The position numbers and the translations under genes are program-made. This document shows, one piece after another, positions 9,101 to 21,100 of a stretch of DNA of 64,000 nucleotides. Under the pieces are notes generated by a model, which saw only the letters and a program-made list of their open reading frames with translations, was not told the origin of the DNA and made no database searches. The stretch is from Bradyrhizobiaceae bacterium Ga0074131. GTDB taxonomy: Bacteria > Pseudomonadota > Alphaproteobacteria > Rhizobiales > Xanthobacteraceae. Where the stretch lies: the NCBI GenBank assembly GCA_001464035.1, contig LNEC01000014.1, positions 62,001-126,000 of the forward strand, read 5' to 3'. The first letter of the stretch is position 1. Each line of letters begins with the position of its first letter.

Positions 9101-12100
9101 TATTGAAGCTGCCGTTGTTTGGCCCGCCGGACGGCGTGAGCGTGTCCGTCGTGGGGTTGTAGGTATAGGTCGTCCCATCGGCGGTGATCGACTTCACGTA
9201 GCCGCCATCCGCACCGAAACCGTTGCCGCCGCCCGCTGCGAGGTTACCCGACGTGGCGAGAGCGCTCGTCACCAGGGTTGCTTCGAGCTGTGACAGGTCC
9301 GTAACGATGGTTCCGTTGGTATTGGTCCCGGCACCGCGGCCGTCATAGGCGACGCGGTCAAGCTGCGCGGTGCTCGAAATTCCCGAACCGATGCCGACGG
9401 AGATCGATTCGATGTCGTTGTTGTTGAGGAACGTGGTCCACGTCGACTCCTCGCCGTCGTTGAGACCTTCCGAATTCGGCTCCGGATCTCCATCGGACAG
9501 GAAGTACGACACGTTGCGCACGCCGGGGGTGGCAAGCTTGCCGGAATCAGCGAAGGCATCGATTGCCGCCGCGGTGGCGTCGTCATAGTCGGTTCCGTCA
9601 TCCGCGGTCAGGCCGAGAATGAAGCTCTTGGCGGACGCAACCGATTCCCACACCGCGCCGTGTTCGCCGGCACTGTCGTTGAACGTGATCACGCGAACCT
9701 TGACGTTGCCGACATTATCGTACTGCTCGAGCAGTTCGATCGCCGCGGCCTTCAGGAGGTCGAGACGCGACAAGCCCGCCAGACCGGACGAGTCATTCAT
9801 GCTGCCTGAGACATCGAGGATCAGCATCAGATTGGTGTCGACGCCGCTTTCGACGATCGACTTGCTGACAGCATTCGCCACCGGAGCGTCGTCGATCACC
9901 GTGATCGAGGCATTCAGCGCCACATTGGTGTCGGCGGGCGACGGGCCGCCTGGATCAGTCACGGTCACGAGGCCATTCAGGTTGATGGCGATGGTGTCTT
10001 CGGTCGAGGGCGAATGGATCGGGTGATCGACCGGCGCGTTCAGGGTAAAGGTGTATGCGCCTGCGGAGGTCAGCGTAACTGTGAATACCTTGGTGTCCGT
10101 GGCCGAACTGTATGGTCCGGTGCCGCCATCGCTGTTGACGAAACCGATCAGGTTTCCGCCATCGAGTGCGAAGAGCACGGGCTTGCCACCCGACAATAGG
10201 GCACCGCTCGACACCGTCTGCACGGCGGGATTGCCCGAAAGCGAGAACGCGAAGTTCAGCGTCCCGTCGATACCTCCGGTAACAAGGCTCGCGAACGATC
10301 CGCCGACGGCATTCGTGGTGGTGGTCAGGGTGACGCCGACGTCGGCATCGGCATCTGGCATCACGCCGGAGATCGCATCGTCGATGCCGCCCGGCAGACC
10401 GTGCTCTTCCTCGACCGTGCCGGTGATGGCGCCGGAGATGACGAGCGGCGAGTTGGCGTTCGTGATGTTGACAGCCTGCGTCGCCGTCGAGGTGTCGCCG
10501 TCGCCGTCGGTGATCCGGTAGGTGAAGTTGCCCGTCTGGTTCGATGTGGAGGCGTTGACGCTTGGATCGAACGTCCAGTCGCCATTGGCGAAGAATACGT
10601 AGGTGCCCTGGCCTCCGGCGGGCGTGAACGAGAATCCGCCCGCGGAAGGTGTTCCGGTCGTGATCGCAACGAACCCGGCGCCAAGATCCACGTGCGTCAG
10701 CGTCGCGCCGTCGGCGCCCTGGGTGTCGTTAGCCAGCAGGTTCGTTCCCGCCGTGACGCCCGCGGTTTCCAGTACCGTCAGCGCGGCTCCGACCGTCGCC
10801 GTCGGAATGTCGTCGACGATGTCGACCGTGATCGAACCCGTCGTGGTGTTGCCGTTGGCATCCGTCACCGAGTAGGTGAAGCTGTCGCGGTTGTCCTCGG
10901 TGTTGGCGCCATTGGCGGCATCCGGACTGGTGTCGTACGGCTTGGTCAGCGTGTAGGTGTAGCTGCCGTTGCTGTTGATCTGGATGGTGCCGTAGGTTCC
11001 GGTGGCCGAACTGGCCAGGGCATACGTCAGCGCGCCGAACCCGCCGGTCGCGGTGAGCTGGTTGGACGAATCCGTCTCCAGCGCGCTGGCGGTGCCGAGC
11101 GAGCCGGTCACCGTTCCCGCCGCAAGATCCGAACCGGTTACCGTGGTGTCCAGCGCGTTCTCGTAGACCAGAACGTCATTGTCCGCCGGCGCAACCAGGT
11201 TGGCGTCGGCAAGATTGATCGTCAGCGTCGTCGTCGACAGGTCGCCATCGCCGTCCTTGATCGTGTAGACGAACACGTCCGTCGTGTTCGAACTGATGTT
11301 GTTCGACGTCGACTGGTAGGTGTAGCCGCCGTCCGCCTGCAGAATCAGCGTGCCGTGCAGGCCGGCGATGCTGGTCGCCACGCCCGTGGCTACCGCCGTC
11401 GTCGTGTCGCCGCCGGCTGCACGAACGCCCACAACCCCACCGCCCACCGCAAACCCGTCGGCGCCTGCACCGTCGTTATTCAGAACCCCGTTCGCCGCAA
11501 GGACCGTCAGCAGCGCGCCCTCGTTCACGGAATTCGAATCGACGACGGCCGTCGGCGCGTCGTCGTCAAACGTGATCGTCAGCGTGCCGCTTGCCTGCGA
11601 GTTGTCATTGTCGGTGATCGTGAAGCTCAGCGTCGTGGTCGGATCGGTCGCGTTCTCGCCGTCAGCGACGACCGCATGCAGCACGTTGTCGAGCAGCGTC
11701 ACCTTGTAGGCGCCAGTCGCCGGATTGGTGATCTCGACCTTGAACAGATCGGTGCCCGGACGGGTGCCGCCGACGGTCGTCGCCGTCAGCACGTTGCCGA
11801 GCAGGCTGTAGCTGACGTTCTCGGTGCCAACCACGCCGGAAGTATTGCCGGCCAGGCTGAACACGCCAGGCGTGTCGCCGCCGACCGCGCCGTTGAGCGT
11901 GCCGGTGAAGGTCGCCTCGCTGGTGTCGCCCGCGTCGTCGCCGAGATTGGCGTTCAGATCGTTCGTGTTGCTCAGCGGGTTGTTGCCGGTCAGGCCGTCG
12001 TCGTCGACCGCGGCAGCGCTGGCCCCCGCCGTCGGCGCGTTGGCGTCCGTGATCTGGAACGTCAGCGTCGAGCCGGACGTGTCGCCGTCAGCGTCCGTCA

Positions 12101-15100
12101 CTGTGTAGTTGAACACCACCGGCGGAACCGGGCTGGTGGTCGGATTCGCAGCGGTGAACTGATACTCGCCGTTCGCCTTCACCTGCAGCGTGCCGAGCGC
12201 CACGTTGACCGTCGCCCAGCCCGTACCGGCGTCAAACGTCAGCGGATTGCCGTTGATGTGCGTAACCGTGGCGCCGTCCGCACCCTGCGCAAAGTCGAGC
12301 TGCCCAACCGGCGTCGTCGCACCTTCCGCCACGTTCTGCGAGGCTTCCGCGGTCGCAACCGGCCCATCATCCTGGAAGCGGATATTGAGGCCGGCCGGTG
12401 AGACGGCGAATGCCTGATCGTTGTCCGCATCGGTGATGGTGCCGGTGACGTGGACGAGGCCGCTGGTGATCGAGACGGTATCGTCATGCGCCGCCGCCGA
12501 TGAACCATCCACGTCGTGCGCGATCGGCTGGAATTGCGCGGTCCAGAGCTTACCGGCGCCATCGAGATAGAGGGCAAAAACCTTCTGTCCGGTTGCGAAG
12601 TTGGCGCTGTCAACACCCCAGACGATGCTCGGATCGTTCGGATCGGAGAACAGATGGATGTCGTCATTGCCGTCGGTGGTGTTGAGGCCGGAATCCTGGC
12701 CCGTGAACAGGCCGCCAGCCGCCGACGTCGAGAGCCGATAGCTGATGTTGGCCGGCTCGTCCGCGCCTGGCTGGGCCACGAACAGCGCCGCAGCGGACCC
12801 TGACGATACCGCAAAGCCGGGGAATCCGGCCGCGAACGTAACACCCGCGACCGCGATGGCACCGGTCAGCGCAAGAGGAGCAGTGGCCGGATCGACGTCG
12901 TTTTCCGCATTTGGACCCGACTGAGGGGTGAAACCGGCGCTTTCGTCGTGCGCAACGGTCAGCGTGACCGGCTCGCAAACGATCGACGAGATGCCCTCAA
13001 TCGCGAACGGTGAACCGCCGGTGAGGGTCACCGGATCCCCGGACGGCGAGGTATTGACCGTCACGCCGTCATAGTTCGACACCACGAGTCGGTCGAAGTC
13101 AGCCGCCGTATTCACGGTCACCACCGCGCCGTCGTTCAGGCCGGAGACGACAACGCCGACGAGAGCCGCTCCAACATAGACCGGCGTCAGCAGGAACGGA
13201 TCAACGCCATTATTGGTGACGGTGACATCCGCCAACGTGATCGGCAGCCGGGTATCGTTGTTGAAGTCCAGGTCTTCGTTGGCATCGAACACCTGAACGA
13301 AGACCGTCGCCGTATTGTCCGGATTGCCCTGGATCTGGGCGATCGTGAACGACGCGGCTTCGACATCGTAATGCCCGCTGTGACTCGTCGGACCGATTTG
13401 AACGGCGTTGACGAAATCAATCCGGAGCAGCTCTGCCGGTATCGGCGTGTCCTGCCCATCGATGTGCTGATTGCCGACACCGATATCGCTCGCCGTATTG
13501 ACGTCGTTGTCAGGGGCGCCGTTGCCCTGAATGAAGCCGATCGCGGTCAACAGCAGATCGCGGTCGTCCGCGCCGTTGATCCCTCTCTCCTCGACATTGC
13601 CGGCGATCACGCCGGTGTAGCTGACCGCAACTTCCTCGCATGCATCGGACGCAACGATGACCGGCATGTCGTCGTCAACGCTGACCACGAAGCTGCCGGT
13701 GGCGGTGTCGCCATCCGAATCCGTGGCGGTGTAGTTGAACGAAAGCACGATATCGTTCTCGTTGGCTCCGGGTGCATGGTCGAGCTGGTCGCGCAGTGTG
13801 ACGGTAAAGGCGCCCGAGCCATCGTCCGAGAGCGTGACTTCAAACACGAGCCGCTCGCCGGGGGTATAGCCGGCGGCGCCCGCGTTCACGTAGCCGACAA
13901 GACGCGTGCCATTATCGACGAGCTGATAGCTGACGGGAGCGCCATTCGAGGTGAGCGAAGCCACGCCGCCGATCGTGACCAGGGCATTGGTGAATGTCAG
14001 GCTGCGATCGCCGGTGCCGCCCGGTGTGTCCTGGAGTCCGGATACATCGGTGGCGTCGTCATTGTCGTCGGCGCCCCACTGGATGCCGAGCGACCGGGTC
14101 ACAGCAGGCGAATTGGTCGGCGCGTCACCGATCTGCGTGCTGTCGCCGATGCCGACCGAATTGCCGAAGCTGTTGGCAAGCGACAGCCCATCCTCGTCGA
14201 CCGTCGCGACCTGAACAAGGCCGATGTTGGCGAGATACGTGCCGTGATGGCCGTGCGTGCCGCCTTCGTTGGTGATCCCGGTCGTCGTGTTGTCGCTCAG
14301 ACCGATTTCACGGAACGCAAGCGTGTTCGGGCCAGCGCCCGCGACGACCGAAAGATTGAAGGGCGCCATGGAATCGACAGGCGGATTGATGGTCGCAACG
14401 ACGACGCCGTTCCAGACCACCTCGAGCAGCCCGGTTCCCGGCACCGGCGTGCCAGCCTCGAACTGGATGACGTAGTCGCCGCCGGCGGTCAGGCCGTTGA
14501 CGGTTTGCGCGATCTGGATGTTGCCGGGGGAAGCCGCCATGTCGATCATGGGGTTTCCGTTCGACGTCGTCATGCCGAGATAGTTGTTGCCGACGCGCTC
14601 GATCTGGCTGCCGGTGACGGTCCAGCCCTCGATGCCGTTGGTGTCGATGCCGCCGTGACCGTTGTCGCCCCACGCGAACGCCGTCGGAAAATCTCCCCGG
14701 CCGTTGAAGGTGCCGCCGACGAAATCGCCGTTGACGAGCAGATTCGTGGCCGGAGGGGGTGTCACCGGCATGTCGTCGTCGACATCGACCGAGAACGAGC
14801 CGGTCGCCGTATCGCCGTCGAAATCAGTAGCGGTGAAGCTGAAGTTGAGGACGATGTTGTCCTCGGTGCCCGAAACCGGGTGATCGAGATTGTCGAGCAG
14901 GGTGAAGGTGTACTGGCCGGTGCCGGTATCGAAAGCCAGCGAGAAGACGTTGTCTCCGCCGACACCGCCTGCGCGGCCATACCAGATGCCGCTATCGAGG
15001 AACATCGAGACCGGTAGTCCGTCGGACGTCACAGCCGGCGTGAACGTCACGCCGGAGATCGCGTTGTTCGCCGCAGGACCATCGGCGCCGAAGGTGACGC

Positions 15101-18100
15101 CGAAGCTGCCGCTGACCGCAACCGCCGACGGATCCGCCAGATTGTCACCCGCCGCGACGTCGCTGTTGCCCGGATGGCCGGCGCCGGCGAGGTCATCCTC
15201 GTCGACGGCGGCGTTGGTCGCGCCGCCAAATTTCGGCATGTCGTCATCGAGATTGATCACGAACGCGCCCGAAGCCGAATCCCCGTCGGAATCCGTCGCG
15301 GTGTAGCCGAAGGTCAGCGACAGGTTGTTCTCGACCTGGCCCGGTGCGTGGTCGAGCTGCCCGAGCAGAACGAAGCGGAAAGCGCCCGCCCCGTCGTCCG
15401 AGAGCGAAACCTCGAAGACCCTGTCGGCTACAATTGGCTCGGCAGGGGCCACCACGCCCGCGCCACGGTAGGCGATCAGGAATGTGCCATCGGTCGAGAC
15501 CCAGTAAGTGACCTGGGCGCCGTGCGACGTGAGGCCGACCGGCGCAACCGCCCCGGCAAAGGTGACGCTGCGGTCGCCCGCGGCGTCGGGGGTATCCTGG
15601 ACGAAACCGCCGAGCGTCCGGCCATTGCTGTCCGCCGGGCCCGAATCCACCGCATCGGATCCCCAGACGATGCCGAGAACGCCGCTGGCCGTCGCTTCAT
15701 TGGCGGGCAGCGAGAGCGGGGCGTCGTCCGTGATCTGGCCCTGGTCGTCGCCCGCCGCAAAATCGTGGTTGCCGAGCGGCAGCCCGTCTTCGTCGACAAT
15801 AGTGGCGCCAAGCGACTGCAGGCTGACCTGGTCGAGATAGGCGCCGAGCTCGTTCTGCTCGCCGGCGCCAAAACCGCGGAACGCCAGCGTGTCGCTGCCC
15901 GTGCCGGTGAGGGTGAGCACGATCTGCTGCCAGCCTTCCGTCGCCCCGTCGAGCGTGTGCACGACAGTTCCGTTCCACAGCACCTGCATGCCGCTGCTGT
16001 CGCCCGGGCCGTCGTCCTCGCGCGGCGAGTAGTAGAAGGTCAGCTGGTAGGCCTGGCCGGCCGCAGTTGCGATCGTCTGCTGGATGGTGGCGTGGGTGCT
16101 GGCGGTGGGCACGCCGTTGCCGTTGCCGGGATTGTCGGCCGTATCGCCGTCGAGCTCGACCTTGATGGTGCCGTCGAAAGGCGAAAGACCGCCGATGTTG
16201 CCGCGCTGCAGTTCGAACGGCGTGCTGTCGCCGGCCTGCCACCCGTTAATGGAGCTGTAGAGGCCGAAGTTGCCGTCCGCCAGCGGCACGTTAGGTGTGA
16301 TGTCTTCAAAGCTGCCGTTGACGATGAGGTTCGGGCCCAAGCCGGCGCCGACCGGCGGCACGATGGTCGGGATGTCGTCCTGAACGGAGATCTGGAACCT
16401 GCCGGGAGCGAGGCCGGTGATGGAGTCGCCGTCCCCGTCGGTGGCCACGATGATCGACGAGAAGTCGATGCTCGGGGTCGAGGTCGTGCCGAACGCATTG
16501 GTTCGCAGATCGAAGTTCTCGGTATTGTCATCGACGTGATCGAGCTGACCGTCGAGGTCGAAATTCCAGCTGCCATTCGCATTCACCGTCAGCGTAAACA
16601 CGACCTGGCCGACGCTATTGGTCGCCGTCAGCACGGTGCCATTCGACGAATAAACAACGGGCTGGCCGCCCGCATAGAGCGTCGGCAACAGGTTGAGTTG
16701 CGTCGTCGTGATGCTGAAGCCGCCATTGGCCGCGGGACCATCGGAGCCGAAACTCACGAGCGGGCTCAGCGAGCCGCTCAAGCCGAATGCCTGATCCTGC
16801 GTGCTGTCGTCACCCGGCTGCTGCTTGTTGCCGTCCTGCGTGTCCGGGCTTCCGTTGGCGCCCTCATTGGCATCGGAAGACAGAGTCATTCCGTCTTCTT
16901 CCACCGCTCCGGTGACGGTCGCAGTGGTCGAGACAGGTTTCGGACCATCGTCTTCGAACTTGATCTGCGCGCCGAGTTCGATGTCGCTGACCGCCTGGTC
17001 ACCATCATCGTCAGTCAGCGTCATGCGCAACTTGATGTGGCCCGCGCTCATGAACGCCGGGGACGCACTCTCATCGTGGTCGGCCGGATCGTTATGTTCG
17101 ATCGCGCGCAACTGCGTGACGGTGACATTGCCGCTCGATGAATCGATTGCGATCGTAAAGGCCACTTCACCTGACGATATCTTGCCTTCGATCGAAGTCC
17201 CGTTGAACGAAAGGGTGATCGGCAGATCGCTGACCGCATCGACGAGGCCGGATGCTGCGTCTTGCAGGACGAGTGAGAACGTCTTCGCGTCCGAATCCGC
17301 TGCGCCATTGTTGTTGGCGTCCTTCGGACCGTCGGCGCCGTAATTCTGGGTGGTGACGGTGAACAGCGACGACCCGTTCACGGTCCTTTGGGCAAGAATG
17401 CCGCCGACGCTGCCATCGTCGGCATCGTTGTCGGTTTCGTCGAGAACGATAGTGCCGCTGGTGGCGGTCAGGAGGGCAACCGGGCCGTCGTCGCTGAAGC
17501 CGACGCGGGCGCCGATATCGACGGATTCCGAGTCCGTGTCGCCATCGCCATCCTCAACGGTGACGACGGCCCTGATCAGTCCGCTTGCGAGGAACTGGAT
17601 CTCGTCCGGATCGAGATCCGGGTTGCTGTTGGAATGGTTGACCGAGAGATACTGGACCAGATGAACTGCGCCGGTCGCCGGATCGATACCGATGGCGAAG
17701 GCGACGGCATCGGTGCTTTCCACCGTGGAATCGCTGTCGGGGCCCACGCCGCTGCCGTCAAACGTGCCGACAATGATATCGCCCTTCTGGAACAAGAAAA
17801 CCTGGCGCGGCGTGCCGTTGACGTCGTTGACGAAAATGCCCGAATTGGCGCCGTTCGACGGGATCAGATCCAGGCTGTAACGGACCGCCGGCCCCTGCCC
17901 GTCGGCGCCGTAGTTGACGCTCAAACTGGTGAAGGCAGAAACCGCGCTGACGGCATGGCCAATGGGATGGCTTGCAACGTGCGGATCGTCGTTGTGGCTG
18001 ATCGCGAGACCGCTGAACATGCCGGGCAGCGACGCGGACGTGTCCTGGTCCTGCAGTCCGGAGCTTTCGTCATGAACCAGCGCGAATGACGGATTCAGCT

Positions 18101-21100
18101 GATAGTTCGTGATCGCCGGACCGTCGTCCTCGAACTGGATCACCTCGGAGATATCCACGGTGTCGCTGGCCGGGTCGCCGTCGCCGTCGGTAATCGTGAC
18201 CCGGACCGACAGGGTGTGATTGTCCAAATGCACGGTGTCGTCGGGATTGTCGTCGTCGGGATGCCTGAGCGAAACGTATTGCACCATCGCCAACTGGCCG
18301 GTGGCGGGATCAATCGAGATGGCGAACGCCGCGACCTCGTCGGAACTGCCGTCCGGCAAGTTGTTGTCGGCGGGCTCGTACCGACCGACAATCAGGTTTC
18401 CTTCCTTGAACAGATGGATGTCGCGGCCTTCGGTCGTCACGAGACCGGAATGGACGTTGCTCGAAGAAAGCAGCAACTCATACCGAATCGGGTTGGCGGT
18501 TGCCGCACCGTCGGCGCCGTAGCTCTGCGTGGCGAACGAGAACACCGGGCTGGTCGCGAGCGCATATCCGATCGGATTGTCCGTGACGTCCGGATCGTCA
18601 CCGCTTGGCGTATCCACGGCGGCAAAAACGGTCGCCAGCGTCAATCCCGCAAACGCTGTCGTGCCTGCCACGTCGTCGTCCGGCGCATCGATACCCGGCG
18701 TCTCGTCGTGGATGAGATGCGCGCCGTGCACCACCCTCAGATCGACCGACGGGCCGTCGTCGAGGAAGTTGATGAGATTGCCGATATTGACCGAGTTCGA
18801 CGACTGGTCGCCGTCGGAATCCGTCACCGTCAGGGTGGCGATGATCTTGCCGTTCAGCGTCTGCTGGATCGTCAGCGGATCGTCCGGCGACGCGTCGTTG
18901 CTGTTATTGCCGTTGTCGTTGGTCTCGTTCGAATCGCCGCGGTCGTCATGCTTGAGCGAGAGATATTGCGCGACGCTGACTTCGCCGTTGGATTCGATGG
19001 CGATCGCAAAGGCCACCTTGCCGTTGAACGTTCCGCCGGAAACGGTACCGATGATGAGGCCGTTGGCACTCGACAGAATGATCGGGCTGCCATCCGTCAC
19101 GAACAGTCCGGAGGCCGTTCCGTCGCCACCGGCGACACTTAACGTGAACTGATGCGGGTACGGCGGAGAATCCGCCCCGATGTCGGAATCGTTGATGACG
19201 ACGGCAAAATCGCTGCGCGCGTAGGCAATCGCGCCGTTGCCCGAAGTGCCGCCATTGCTGTCGCCCGCTACATCGGGATCATCGCCGACAATGCCGGAAT
19301 TCTCGAGGCTGGCGAACAGCGCCTTGACGCTGCTTGACGTGGTGTCGTCGGCCTGGTTGCCCGCACTCTCGTCGACCGTGACCGAACTCCCCTTGAGATC
19401 GATATCGGCTTCCGGCACGTCATCGGTGACCGTCACCGTGAACTTGCCGCTCAAAGTGACGCTGTCGCCGTCCCGGTCGGTGAAGGTGATGATGGAGCCG
19501 AGGTTGAGATAGGGAACGGTTGCCTGGACCCCGTTGACCGGAAGGCCGGAGCGCAGATCGGTGTTCTGGCCGTCTTCGGTGAAATGGATCAATTCGTCGA
19601 ACAGGCGGAATTCGTAGGCGCCGGTAACGGTGTTCAGGGTCAGCGAAAAGACCGGATTGCCCTGCGGGTTCGGCTCGTACCCCGTGATGACCACTTCGTT
19701 CGGACCGCCGGACGAGGTCTGGTAGAACAACGGCTTGCCGTTGTCCCCGTCACCTTGGGCAGTCTGCTTCGAGAACAGCCCAAGCGCCGTCAACTGGGCA
19801 ACAGCGGTCGTCGTGAACCCGAATGTCCCGGGCTCATCGGCGCCGACCGAAACCAGCCCCGCGAGCGTTCCGGTGACGATCGCAGCACCGGTCGAGCCCT
19901 CGGTCAGCGAGCCGTCCGCGCTGCCGTCATTCGGGCTCGTTCCATGCGACCAGGGGGTGTGGATGTCGTCTTCGTCGACCGTCCGCGAAATCGTCGCGCT
20001 GGTCAGGATCGGAATGTCGTCCCGAACCTGGACCGTAAAGCTACCCGCGCCGAGCGCAATGCTGTCGCCGTCGCCATCCGTCGCAACAATGAACGACGAA
20101 AGATCCAGCGAACTCGTCAGCAGGTTTTCGGTGTCATCGCCGCCGCCCAGAACCGGATCATGATCGATCTGATCCTTGAGCGTGAAGGTGTACGAACCAT
20201 CGCCGCCGACGATCAGCGTGAATACTTCACGGTCGGTGCCGGAGAAGCCCGAGCCCGCCACGCCCGTCTCGACATAGCCATGCAGAACATTGCCATCGGA
20301 AACAATCAGGACGGTGCCGCCCTTGGACGTCAGCCCGGAACTCTCGGGTGCCGCCGGGGCGGCAAGATGGAAGGCTGTCGCGCCGGGTCCGTCGGTGCCG
20401 AAATCGACGAACGCATGCAGGCTTCCTGCCGCGCCGGTTGCGGTCGCAGAAACGACGGAGCCGGCGGTCTCGCCGGTCCGGCCGGCGTCGTCATTGTGTC
20501 CGGGCAATCCGTCTTCGTCGACATGGGCGACGATGCCCTCTGCCTTGACAAGGATCGGACCGTCATCGTCGAAGGAGATGAACGATCGCTCATTGCCGAT
20601 CAGGTTGATCTGCACCGGCGAACTCGCGAAGTCGCCGTCGCCGTCGGTCACCGTAGTCACGAGCTTCAGGTCGAGCGTGCCGTTTCCGATGAGGTTGAGG
20701 AAGGCCTGCTCATCGAACTGCGAGGGATTTTCCGAGCCGCCGTGATCAATGGCAAGAAACTGGTCGATCGTGATATGCGCCGTCGGCGTATTGGCATCGA
20801 CCAAGGTAATGCGGAATGCGACAAATTCGTCGCCATTGCCTGGAATACCGTCGCCGACAATGCGCCCCTCGATCGTGGTGTCATTCACCTGAACGAGCTC
20901 GATTTGCCTGGCTGCCGCGCCGAGGTTTTCGAGCGGGCTTCCGGCCAGGGCGGTGGCGGTCAGCGTGGTGGCAACGGTCGCGCCTGAAAGCACCAACGTG
21001 AAGGCGTTGCTGATGCCGCCGTTCGGCCCGGGGCCATCCGTTCCAAAGTTAACGATCGCGGGGGGGAAGAGACCGAGAAGCGCGCCAGGGTTGGCGGAGG

